From contig CM023537.1 of the NCBI GenBank assembly GCA_013350335.1, positions 13,210,884 to 13,274,883 on the forward strand: a DNA stretch of 64,000 bases, in the 5' to 3' direction. The translations under genes were made by a program, and so were the position numbers. This document shows positions 21,850 through 33,486 of the stretch, piece after piece. The notes beneath the pieces were generated by a model that was given only the letters and a program-made list of their open reading frames with translations, was not told the DNA's origin and did no database searches. The stretch comes from Chimonanthus salicifolius. Lineage: Eukaryota; Streptophyta; Magnoliopsida; Laurales; Calycanthaceae. The stretch's first letter is position 1. Each line of letters opens with the position of its first letter.

Positions 21850-24800
21850 AAATGAGATGAAGGAAAGGACTACATTGATTGGCAATGCTTCTAAAATAAC
21901 TATTATCACTTGCTTCTTTTCATGGATTCTAATTTTGAAAATAATATTAAATTGAATATAATAAATCAATGCCAAGCTACCAATGGTTCTGGTTCCGGTT
22001 CCGAATTTGATCTATTTTAGAAGTCATCATATACGTGGGTCTAGTGGGTCTAAAAGGAGGAGACAATCTTTTATTGTAATAAAAGTTAATTTTTATAAAT
22101 TCACTTTAGAAAGTAGGAGTCTTTAGTTCAATTCATGTTCCATCTCAAAGAGCAACTATGTTGAGAATAGAACCGCACAAACAATAGACAGAGAAAAAAC
22201 ACAGATCAATCAAACATACGACACAGAGATTTTACGTGGTTTTCTTTCGGTATGTCCACGGGTTCAATATAGATCCACTATGCTCAAAGGAAAATGAAGA
22301 AGATACAGCGTTGCCTGTTACAATTTTCGCTCACACACCTCTTTCATGAAAAAAGACATTATATACTGCTCTAATTAGAGGTCCAACATATGTTATGTAA
22401 GAATTACAAAATTTTCCTCTATTAAAAAATTCGACAGCATATAATCTCTGCGTGTGTGTGAATAGGAAGACTTGCACATGTCCTGAAAACTAATCGAGTA
22501 CTGTAAGGGACCTGGACATCTTGGTCATTATAAAAAGGAATTAGCACATTCAAATAGCTCGCTTCTAGAGTTGTACCCAGTAGAAATTAAACTTCACCTA
22601 CATAATTCCCACAGAAATGTTTTCTTGATTCCTACAATGAATGAGTGGTTCAGACATGGGCTGCGAGAATGTTTTGGTACTCCATGGGCCGATTTGATTT
22701 TGGCTTTAATCAGGGAGGTAGAATACTGGACTGTTATCTTCAAAGCATGGCATGTCTAATAACAGGAATGCTTATGGATTAGTCTCTTTTTATGTGAAGC
22801 CCCAAAGAGCAACCAGCCAGCCCAGAATGTCTTAATCAGGCCTAAAGATAGTGTCTCCTAGCCAGTCCAATTCAATGCTATCAATATGGTATGGTTCCTA
22901 ATAACATTTTCGACGTAAAACAAGGAAGAAAGATGTTGAAAGTTGGAATTACCATCTTTATATCATGGAGCAGAAAACAGCCTCCTACAACTGGCCCAAA
23001 CTGACTTGACTCGGGCTCGGTTAGCCTTAAATATATTGTGATTGGTTGGATAGGAGCAGGAAATGCATTTGTTTGCTACAGCAGGATTATTTAGGTTTTC
23101 CTATTTTGTGGGGCCAAAAACAATACAAAGTAGATAATTGATTACAGGGCCCGGAAATACAAAGCAAAGATAGGCCCATTGATAGAATATTCAATCTGAC
23201 CTTGCTAATTTACTTCCATTAGACATCTGGACGGGCTCTAGCTTGAACCAAATAAGAATGTCAACCTTCAGGTCATGTGGGCCTGACCTAGACCTGGCCC
23301 TTAAAGGAAACCCAATTTTCAACAATGAAGTACAATGAGATGCACAGCAATGATTTGGTAAATTGTTTAGTAAAAGAATCTGGTCGTAAAAATAAAACAT
23401 ATAAAGCTGATCTAATTGATGGGGTAAGGCTTTTTACTATGAGGAGAATGATTAAGAAGATGATGGTGGCAAGTTAAATTTAATCATTCATAATTATTAC
23501 TATATAACGCACTTAAGCAATTATAGACTATAAAGGTAGGTTATGAAGCTTGTTTTCCTTAAAAAACCGTTGCTTTCGGCCCAAGACAGAAGTGATTGTC
23601 TCATCATTACAATTTACAAATAAGGTAACATTGACCCGTAATGCACTGATTCAAGGGAACTAATTATCTTCTAAACTTTATTTTACTTGTGTAAATTTGC
23701 ATTTATGTTTCTAATTATCCATCCGTAGAAGCATGCAAGATCCCTGATTTTTATTTTATTCACCAATATGTTTTACATCTTTGAATTGAAAGACCTACAC
23801 TCTTTTCAAATCTAATATCTGATCCCAATTTGATGAGATAAATTGCTTAACTGGTGACGATTTTTTGAAGAATTTAATAGTCGTCTTTTCAGTAAAAAAT
23901 TACTATTTATTCGGATTTGAAAAATTGATTCTACAGGCCAACTACCTATTATGAACCTATTAGACTTGATTCCACAACGTTTAGGCTATAACAAAAAAGC
24001 TCTTACTAGTTTTGCTACACATTCTCGTTAGCCCAGCACGATATGGATGCAGACTGTAACCATTTTAACTTAAATTATACATATTTGACCTTAATTTACT
24101 GATTTATTGATGTTTCTTACAGAATTTATGATTTTATAACTCATAAATAAAGTGTTTTTACTCATTTCCATTTGCACAAATATATATTAATATTGAAATA
24201 TTTTTTAATTTTATTTTCAATTTATCATTCAAATAATAACTATAAGGACAATAATCATCATCACATTATTTTTATCATCATTGTTATTGTCATTATATTC
24301 TTGCTATTAACTAGTGTATGAGTGGGGCTATTTTGCTTGATGATCGTGAAATTGTGGTATGATATATTTTCTTTTATATTAAAAAAGAAAAGAAATTGTG
24401 GGTCACCGAAAGACAAGAGAGTGAGATGCTTATGTTGTATAATTAAGTGAAACAAAAGGGTATTATTTCTTGTAATAGGGAAACAGCATAGATGGATTAA
24501 TTTGTACGTAAAAGAAGCTTAACGATTAAGAATCAAGACATAATCCGAAACCGTACAGCATGTATTGATGAAAAGGAAGCAGAAGAAGGAAGAGAGAGAG
24601 AGACGAGAATGATTATTGAAGGAATCCCCTTTAATGAATAATGAGATTATCTTTCATACAAGTGTGATGGGGTAAGACAAACAAGCTTTAGATGTGATTG
24701 GAGATAAAGAAAAGCAAATGGGTTTCTGAAGATTCGTTTGGTTGGGTTGTTGGTGTTGAAGAAGAAGAAGATGTAATCATGGAACCATTTTCACTTTTCC

Positions 24801-26272
24801 TTTCTCATTCCTTTCTAATGCATTGAAAAAAAAATCTAAAGGCTAAAGCATTCTTCCCTTTCCCTCTCCAATTGCATCAAAGATCAAACCAAGGTCCCTT
24901 TACCTTTCACAAAATTACAAACAGCAACATGTGAAAGCCACACTGTAGATTAAATATGTATCGATTTTCGAGCTCCGTGCCTCCGCGAGGGTGCTCATCT
25001 TTTAGGGTTTAGATAACATGGGTGTTGGTTTGATTCATCATCGTCGTTATCGTCATCATCGTCTGTGACGATCACATTTCGTGGGATGAGAAACATGTGG
25101 CATCTATCATGATCCATGAAGAATCTTTACTGCTTCTCTTGATTATGAAGATTGACCACCTGTTAATTCAGATGTGATCGTATGGTCGAATTGGACTGCA
25201 TATGATTGGATTGGATCATGTGGATTATTATGATTTAATTCTGTTCAGCCATGATATTCAATCATTATGAGCTTCAGTTCAGAGGTCGGGGGTGGAGTTC
25301 GGTCATATATTCTAAATTGGCAAATTAATTTACTTTTTGCTTTTTTGACTCTTAGAATAATGAGTAAGATCTTCTTTGTGTCATGGCATCACACAATCAT
25401 TAAATGTTAATAAGTAAATTTTAGAGTGGTTTGGTCATTTCAAAATTACAAGAGTTGCTAAAATCTTTTAAACTCATAAATTCACCGCTAAATTTGTTCA
25501 TATACCAATCATTTATTGGTGACACTACAAATTGTATGGTATTGCAAAATTAAGAATAATGATTTCGTTGTCGAGATTTATAGACGAACAAAAAAAATTA
25601 TAGACAAAAGACATTAAATTTGTCATTTTTCTATTTGGTATCATATCAGAAGTGTTGTAGCATTAGACAGTTTATAGTGCCACAATTTATCACTCGCTGT
25701 GTAGTCGAAACAGTGTCATTTCTCCTCCACTCACTGAGTCTGTTTATGCTCAGCATTATTCTAAATTTTCTAACATATACAATGTTATTTTATCACATGT
25801 TTAATTCTTTGACATGACAGTTTACATATTATTTATTTGTCAAAAACACATTGTACATTGGTATGAAGATTTTCAATCACAAACTACTGTATATTTCATT
25901 ATATCTTAGGGACAACTCGCCAGTAAAACGGTTTACTATGATGGTAAATATTAAAGAGTGTCAAAAAATTTCTTAAGAAAAGCAGCCTAGTAATGTGAAT
26001 TGGGACATCATTAGTCTATCAATTAATCATTCATACTACCGTGCTAATACTTTAGCTTTTTGTCTATCACATTGTGGTCCAATAACTTGAAAGAGAAGTT
26101 ATGAACAAAACTTATGTTGTTACTCACAACGTTTGTTACCTTCAGTTCAAGAGAGCCATATTCTTTAATAGTGACTCACATATCTCATGTCATCATGTGG
26201 TTGTGAATGCCACTCATAGAGTATTTCACAATTCCAATTCAAAATTGAAGCCTATGAAAGTGTTAGTGCTGA
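21850..26272. other. Intergenic DNA without a supported gene
   Basis: About 22130-22340 has the look of an old dispersed repeat (runs such as ACACAGAGATTTTACGTGG and CCACTATGCTCAAAGG). About 24530-25110 is less AT-rich, includes GA and GAAGAA runs and a (CATCGT)-like run, and could be a noncoding transcript or regulatory region, but no frame or known microRNA was recognised. The remainder is AT-rich with short random frames. Confidence 0.4.
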
Positions 26273-26570
26273 AATCGGGTCGGGATCAGGGTCGGGTTGG
26301 GTCGGATTTTTTAAAATCCAATCCTGAAATCCGACCCGACCCACATTTTGAACCTACTTTAGCTTACTTTTTACTTGGTCGGGTCGGGTTGATCGGGTCA
26401 GGTCGGTCGGATTAAGTTAAAAATCTATCAACCCAATCCGACCAGAATTCAATGCGGGTTTCTAACTTCTCAATCCGACCCGACCCGCTGACCCGACCTG
26501 CATGATTTTCGGGTCGGGTCATGCGAGTTCGGGCCAAAACCCGACCCGAGTTTCACCCCTAGAAAGAGTG
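26273..26570 (+). repeat. CGGGTCGGGT-word dispersed element, copy 1
   Basis: About 300 bp made largely of CGGGTCGGGT, GGTCGGGTTG and the complementary CCGACCCGACCC. It aligns in order with 29895-30210: both contain TTTTAGCTTA/CTTTAGCTTAC before a CGGGTCGGGTTG run, then CTTCTCAATCCGACCC, then GACCCG..CATGATTT and a final GGGTCGGGTCAT. The matched order and flanking unique words show a true dispersed repeat and not independent simple-sequence growth. Confidence 0.7.
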
Positions 26571-27619
26571 TGCCTAACTATGTTAGAAATCCTTAGAAAA
26601 TTCTAATTGGAAAAAAAATTGATTCGAATGTTTCACATGTTATTTATATTCACTGGATTTATTTATTGGCCAATACGTATTGGTGTGGCTCTAAGAAGGT
26701 CGTATCGCCGATGCTCATTGTTTTAATTAAAAAATGATTTTGACTGGTTTTCTAGTTGAATCTTGCATTGGGTGTGATTTTAAAAAGCTTTAGAAGCAAG
26801 CTGTTCATTTTTTGGGTTATTTTTAGTTCTTTTCATCAATTTTGATCATTTTAAGTTATTTTCATCATTTTTTTTTTGAGTTTTGTAAATTCAAATTAGG
26901 GGTTTTTAGTAAAATAATTTAATAAAATAATATTTAGTGCCTATGGAATTTAATGGAGATTTGTTAATGATATTCACATAGTTTGTAGAGTCTCTAGGTG
27001 ATTTTCTAAAAATTTGATAAAAGTTGTTTTTGAATTTCTTGTAGAAAAAATGAATGGAATGATATAGAAATTTTCTACAATTAAATGAAGAGCGTTTAAT
27101 ATGATTAATATTTTTTAGAGTGTTTGTGTAATTTCTCTAATATTCAAACATTTTTATAAAACTCAAAAAGTTTTACAATAAAAAAATTTACTAATTGTAA
27201 TAGAAGATACAAATTACTGCTGAATAATTGAAAACATGAATTTCATATTATCGTAAATGTTTTAGACATTTTTCAAAAAAATTGGACATACTTTATTTAT
27301 ATCAAAATTTTGACTTTCAAAGGTCTATAACTATAAAAATGACTATTTTTTTTTTTAAATACTCACTCTAGATTTTCCATTTTTTCTATTTTCTTTTATT
27401 TCTCTTATTTTTTTTAAAAACTAAAAATTAGAAGAGAGAGACACATAGGCAACATGCATCGCTCCTCTAATCCTTAGCCATTTATTTCATTTTCTCTTAT
27501 ACAAGATTCACATACAAATCTCTCTCTCTCCTTGATGCAGACTCATACACGAAATAGAAAGAGGGGTCTCAGCAGTGCACAGGGTTTATTGTTTGGTAGA
27601 ATTTTTTTTACACCGTGTG

Positions 27620-27620
<1 letters not shown>
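26571..27620. other. AT-rich intergenic DNA
   Basis: No gene or repeat recognised other than A/T runs. Confidence 0.4.

Positions 27621-27624
<4 letters not shown>

Positions 27625-27666
<42 letters not shown>
27625..27666. repeat. (GA)21 microsatellite
   Basis: About 42 bp of near-pure GA dinucleotides. The open frames across it on both strands are products of the repeat. Confidence 0.9.
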
Positions 27667-27670
<4 letters not shown>

Positions 27671-28723
27671 AGAATGCATGGGTTTGGAAAATCCACAATA
27701 TCCAATGACTGAAGAATCACCACATGGCAATGTTTTCCAAGAAACCAACAAAACCAGAGGGAGAAAATTTAAATAAAGAAAGAAGAATATCAAAGAATGA
27801 GGTCCATATGCTTCCAAAACGACGAGACCTCTTTCTCTGCAACTTCATGCAATCCCTACTTTTCTTTTTGGTGTTATGGGGTTTTAAGTTTTTGAATCAA
27901 AAGTGGGGTATTTCTCTGTTTCTCAGAAGGTGGATGCAGAACCAACTTTTCTTTAGCTTTTGAAGCTTTTCTGTATCGTATTTCAATAAAAAATAATTCT
28001 CCATTGTCCTGAATTGAGACAAGAAAAAGAAAAAAGAAAACAGGTCACGTGGTAAGTCTTTTGTAATGCTTCAGCTCTTCTAGAAAACCACTTGCAATTT
28101 TCTTCTTTTTGTGTATTCCTCTCTTCATGTTACTGTAATCAGATCCATGCAAGTTCCATTCAACCTTTTTCAAATGTATTCTGTCCTTTATCGATAACAG
28201 TCCTGCTGCCAACACCATTTTATTGTAGAAACATTTTTGTGGCACCAAGGAGAGAGAGAGCAATTGACCATCTTGCCTATACATTCTCAAAGATTTTATT
28301 TCTTTACCAGTGGACTACATTTTTCCTCAGGGTATTGGCTTAATATGTTGAATCACGTACAGTTGATGATATATATGGCCCACTTGATCATTTTGAAACA
28401 ACAGATGATGTGATATTAAACATTGCTTTTGTAGTAATAATACGTGAGAGGTGAGTAATTCCCTTAATGCATGTAATGATGGCATGGGTGTGGGTTGGTC
28501 CATAGAATCCCTTAGATTTAGGGACAACTTAAAAGGTTTGGACCCACTCCACACTTTTCCTTGATGCTATTGGATAGACTGAAAAGAAGAGTGGACGGAG
28601 AGATGGCTACAGCCATGTGACCAAACAGCCTTTTTTATCTCCCATGCAAACAAATCTACAAGACTAAAACACCATCACCATTTACTATAATTTTTTACTA
28701 ATCCATCATCATCATTTACTGAT
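27667..28723. other. Noncoding stretch with a G-box
   Basis: No gene supported. A palindromic CACGTG (G-box) sits at about 28046-28051. Several 70-83 codon frames overlap on both strands without recognisable similarity. Confidence 0.35.
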
Positions 28724-29058
28724 TATTGGGACTGAGCTTCCAACTCAAAAGACTAGTTTGATAGGTAGAGTTTCCTAGCTCTATATAACTCTCTCTTTTT
28801 CTCTCACTTTCACCAATGTAGAACTCGTTCATACCCAACAATCTCTCCCTCAAATGAGGCTCTCCGGCAGATAAACATCGCCGGCCATCCCGTCCAACTA
28901 GAGGATCTATCAGTGGCTTAGTCCCTGACTCTGGTACCACTTGTTAAGACTAAGCTTCCAACTCAAAATACTAACTTGATAGGTAGAGTTCTCCAATCCC
29001 ATATAACTCTATCTTTTTCTCTCCCTCTCACTGATGTAGAACTCGTTTGTGCCCAACA
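28724..29058 (-). mobile_element. TRIM family B, most complete copy (335 bp)
   Basis: Two LTRs of exactly 117 bp (28724-28840 and 28942-29058) flank 101 bp of internal DNA. Read on the minus strand the LTR runs TGTTGGGCACAAACG...TTAACA, and a primer-site variant TGGTACCAGAG (28932-28942 region) follows directly. Shared plus-strand words include ACTAGTTTGATAGGTAGAG, CCATATAACTCT and CACTGATGTAGAACTCG. No coding capacity. Flanking 5-mers (CTGAT, ACTAT) do not match, so the target duplication is lost or the ends are a few bases off. Confidence 0.82.
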
Positions 29059-29894
29059 ACTATTTATAGAGCTGTCTTGATTTTTGATAGTTAGAGAGCG
29101 TGCATAAATGAATATTCTCTACAAATTACTGGTTTGGAAATCAACTACTCAAGTGCATAGTTAGTAATTTTCTATTAAATATTGTTACTATATCTCTATC
29201 GAATTTATTTGCTATGAGTGTAGATGATCTTATTGGTGTCTGCTTAGTTGGGTTCATGACGTGAACCTGCGCTTTCAGCAAAGGTATCATCTTTAGTGTG
29301 AATAAGGGAAAAGGACTGTAGGGAAAAGACAACTCTTCCTCTCTCTCTCTCTCTCTCTCCTTTTAATGCATCTCTAAAAAGTTAAAATTAGCTTGCTTTT
29401 AGGTTAAAAAATCAAGTATTTGATTGAAGCGTCTAATTCAAATGGTGGGCACAAAAGACTCCTTTAGACTTCACCACTCAAAGTGGCCTTGGGAAGCTGC
29501 TTTTCTGTCTCTATGGATTGAAGCTTTTTGGGAACTTCCATTCTCCGCTCTATTATTGTACCAGTCCCTGAAATTCTCTTCAGTTTACTCTTGCAGCTTT
29601 ACTATCAAAAGACCAAAGCATTACTCCCTAATCGCGGCTGCTCTCTTCTTTTCTTCTTCTTCTTCCTTCTTTTCTTCATCTTCTAAAGTAGATTCAACTT
29701 TTGCTATAAATAAAATAAATTAAATTTTCACCCGGTTCACAGGGTATTACCGGGGGTACACCTAGACATAGGACCTATTAAATAAAATTTTCTTTTCTTC
29801 TAAATTACATTGAACTTTTGCTCGAAATAAATTCAATTAAATGTTCACATGCACATGATCAAATGGAGGACATTTTTATCATAAATTATAAGGC
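29059..29894. other. Noncoding stretch with (CT)n
   Basis: It contains a (CT)10 microsatellite at about 29339-29359. No gene supported; a 99-codon frame at 29424-29723 has a serine-rich simple-sequence end and no recognisable domain. Confidence 0.4.
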
Positions 29895-30210
29895 TGCAAC
29901 TTGGATCGGGCGAGTCAGATTCCTTAAAATCCAACCCGATCCAAATTCTTAATCCGAACTTCACAACCCGACCCGAATGAACCTGAATTCTGACCCGACC
30001 CGCATTCTAAACCAGTTTTAGCTTAATTTTAGCCGGGTCGGGTTGGGTTGAGTCGAGTCGGGTTGGGTTAACTTTTAAAACCCTCAACCCGACTTGGCCC
30101 AAATTTCATGTGGGCTTTCATCTTCTCAATCCGACCCAACCCACTGACCCGAAATTCTTGACCCGACCCACATGATTTCTTGGGTCGGGTCATACGAGTT
30201 TATCTTAAAA
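29895..30210 (+). repeat. CGGGTCGGGT-word dispersed element, copy 2
   Basis: Homologous in order and orientation with 26273-26570. CGGGTCGGGTTGGGTT lies in the middle, CTCAATCCGACCCAACCC follows, and the end is GGGTCGGGTCATACGAG. The left part contains additional CCGACCCG words not present in copy 1. Confidence 0.7.
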
Positions 30211-31738
30211 TCCATCCAACGATGGGACCCACATTTGAATGGGATTCAACAAGAAGAGATGCTAATTTATAGAACATTAGTCTAAGGGTTTGAGATCATG
30301 AAAGAAGATCACCACTATTTGTGAACCGTAACATAAGATTGTTGCTCTCTTGAAGGGAAAAAAAGAGGCATCTCATACTCTTAAATAGCCTAAAAATTCT
30401 TACATTCCACGACTAGTTTCAAGTTTCAACATCCAATGTACTAAGCAAATTGTTTATGATATTATGAATTAATTACTGAAAATCATTTGAGAAATTATTT
30501 ATTATAAATTGATTTTAAAGAATTGGTATGAATTTTATCATTTAAATTTGATTAAATTTTTCATCCAAAAATTATTATTAAAAATTTGATGAAAAATTAT
30601 TATTAAAAATTCACAATGGATAATTTATGAGAATCATCTCTACTCTTGTTACATTGCATTCAGGCATTTAACCTTTAGAGATCGATTAACTGATGTTTTG
30701 AATTTGAATCGAGGGAAGTGTCAGTTTGGATCTGAAACAAAGGTTGAATTAAATATAGTTTTAAATTTATGAAAAAAGAATATATGTTTTCCAAAATCGA
30801 AGTGCGAATTTTGTCATTTTGGTAGAAAGACAAGCGCTGAGGAGTGAGGACACTTCACTTCACCGACAAAGTTTCAAAATTTCAGAGGGCTGTTGTCACG
30901 TGATCTTCGAATTTTGTTTTCAAATGTTTGGTCTTCTTATGGCATGTGGAGAGAAAAAAAACTTCTATCACAATCCTTCAACTATGACCGTCATGCCCAT
31001 GCATGCACCTTCGACACACCCCTTCCATCTGCTTCAATTCAAACCATCCATGTAGGATGATAACCCCGTCTTAGTTTTACCTTTTTAAATGCATTATAAT
31101 CTTTTTAATTTAAATTTTGGCTTTTATAAGATTTATCAATAATTTATCACGTATTTTGTGAAGCTTGATATAGAGACTTAAAATACAGACATTGAGTTGG
31201 ACCAACCTTTCATGAAAAATAATGAAATATCTCATTTTCCGTGTTCTATAAACACTGAAGCTTTTAGCATATCAGTAAGATCTCTAACCATTGATGTTAG
31301 AGGCAAGAGTCTTGTCCAATGTTTGAATTTTGGTGATAGCGACTCACAGATAGGTCCACTTGATGCTAGAGAAGAAGTTGCCACAAAGGTGTAAAGAGCT
31401 ACCTATATCATCAAAAGAGGTTAGCAGAGAAGCATGGCAGTGAGTTGTTGCGTGACAAATTATTGCATAGCCAGAGTGTCAAAACTCATTTAGGACTCAT
31501 AACTTGAAGTACAGGAACATGAGAAAAAAATAAAATATCTGATTTTCTATTTTCTCTACAGGTTTAAGTATATTAGTCAGATCTCTAACAAAATTAACTT
31601 AATTTCAATAGAGATATCATTTTAATATGCAGTTAAAAAGATAATATTACAAAATTTAATGAGGGGGAATGAGAGGTGTTCATAATGTGTGCGAGGTGGT
31701 GGATTGGAGATTTAGTCTTCGAGGGCCTATTTAATCAA
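30211..31738. other. Intergenic DNA without a supported gene
   Basis: AT-rich at 30400-30800 with imperfect ATTATTATTAAAAATT duplications, more balanced at 30820-31400. Frames of 65-78 codons show no recognisable similarity. Confidence 0.35.
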
Positions 31739-31902
31739 GGCTGCGTTTGGATGGAGGGTAAATTTTCAGGGGTATATGGGGTATTCAAAAAGTGAGAAAA
31801 GGGAGGTAAAGAGGAGTGTTATTCCATTACCCCTAATTACCAAATAAGGGTAATAAGGAGTTACCCCCATCTCCTTCCTTTACCTCCAATCCAAACTCAG
31901 CC
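31739..31902. mobile_element. MITE with 24-bp terminal inverted repeats
   Basis: A 164-bp element. The left end GGCTGCGTTTGGATGGAGGG is inverted at the right end (the reverse complement of the right end reads GGCTGAGTTTGGATTGGAGG), with only a few mismatches over about 24 bp. CAA flanks both sides (31736-31738 and 31903-31905), a possible 3-bp target duplication in line with PIF/Harbinger-size duplications. No coding capacity. Superfamily not certain. Confidence 0.72.
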
Positions 31903-33183
31903 CAACTCTTCATGGAACTCATTTTAACAAGTTGTTTTAAATTATTTTAAGTTTTTAAAATGTGTTAATCAGTCGAATCCATAACCTAGTTACCTGAATC
32001 CAATCCAAAACCTAGCCCTTTACAAATTACCCATTCATTCGATCAAAATATTTCATTATTAGTGTTAAAAATCAAGACTATGATATTAAAAATTAAAATA
32101 ATTCAATTAAGGTGAATAATATTGCGGTCTTTTAAAATCTAAAGAACTGCATTTTTTATAAGAAGTTTATAGTCATTTGAATCAACATATGTTTGTAACT
32201 AAAGATTAGATTAAGATATTAACGGAAGTAAATGAAAATAAAATATTTTGATTAAAATTTCATTTTATTACAACAATTTTAATATTGATAAGATTTTAGA
32301 ATCATCATAAACATTGTCATGCGGCAAGTCCACTCAATAATTTAAATCACTTCCTAACGAGCCCCACCTGCCTTCGCTGCACCCACTGTCATTGAGAGAG
32401 AGAGCGATGGAAGAATACAAGTTTAGAATATGTAGTTTTGTGGTGTTTCTCGCCCTTTAGGAAAGAAGAGAGAGAGAAGAGACGAAAGAGAGTGCAAGAA
32501 AGGACAGAAGAGAAGGTGGTCTGTAGAAAATAGTAAGGATTCCTTTCTGGAGATTTCTTTTTTATAACATAAATAACATGCCTCGTAAGTAGGTCTACTT
32601 TATAATTTAAAATTTGTTTATCATCTCTGCTTCTTTTTTTCTCGAAAATGCTCCTGCAACAGAACAGTCCACTTCAAATCATATTTTACTTATATTTGTT
32701 GGCGGTGGTCATGTGATAAGGTGGTGTCGTGGTGAAGTGTGAAGACTGAAGGAAGAAGGAAGGGTGCTCCTCCTTTAAAAAAATGGAATAGAATCTTCCT
32801 CCCTTCTACAGTATAACATGGAGCGGAGGGAGAAGCGAGGGTAATGGCCTTCTGTAGGATCAGTGTGGGCCTGACCTGACAACAGATGGCTCCCATCTCT
32901 TTTTCCCACACTGGGTCTTTCCTCTGAAGGTGTGAACTCTGTACCTAGACCCAGAGACCCTTACAAGAAAAAATATATTTAAACTTTCTTTAAATATAAG
33001 AAGTTGATATTAAGAAAAAACTGTTATTTTTTCATCACTTTAATAAATAAATAAGTAAATTGGATATATCTTGTTACTAAAATTTAAAAACATTGGTTCT
33101 CTTACTTCTCACTTGCAATTACAATAACTATTGTTATTGTAGAATAATGTGGTGTTTTACTTGTGAATTAAGGAAAGATCCTA
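31903..33183. other. Intergenic DNA without a supported gene
   Basis: It contains GA-rich patches near 32393-32405 and 32460-32515. The 73-codon minus-strand frame at 32690-32911 has no recognised domain. Confidence 0.35.
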
Positions 33184-33486
33184 TGTTAGAATGTATTAGA
33201 ATATATATTAGATTAGGTTTCTAAATTTGAGTTTATCTCTAATTAGGAGATGTATTTAGTTTAAGATTAGAGTTTGACTGAAATAGACTTAGGGTCGGCT
33301 AGAGGCTATATATATCGATGTAATACACTTTGAGTAATACACTGATAATTTCTAACATGGAATCATAGCTTTGGATTTGATTCCTTGTTCTCTTTGCAGT
33401 TTGCAGTCTTCTTGCACTTTGTTGTTTTGTTCTTTGGAATTGGAATTGAAAGTGACATTAGTATTGGCATTGGTATTGGCAATAGC

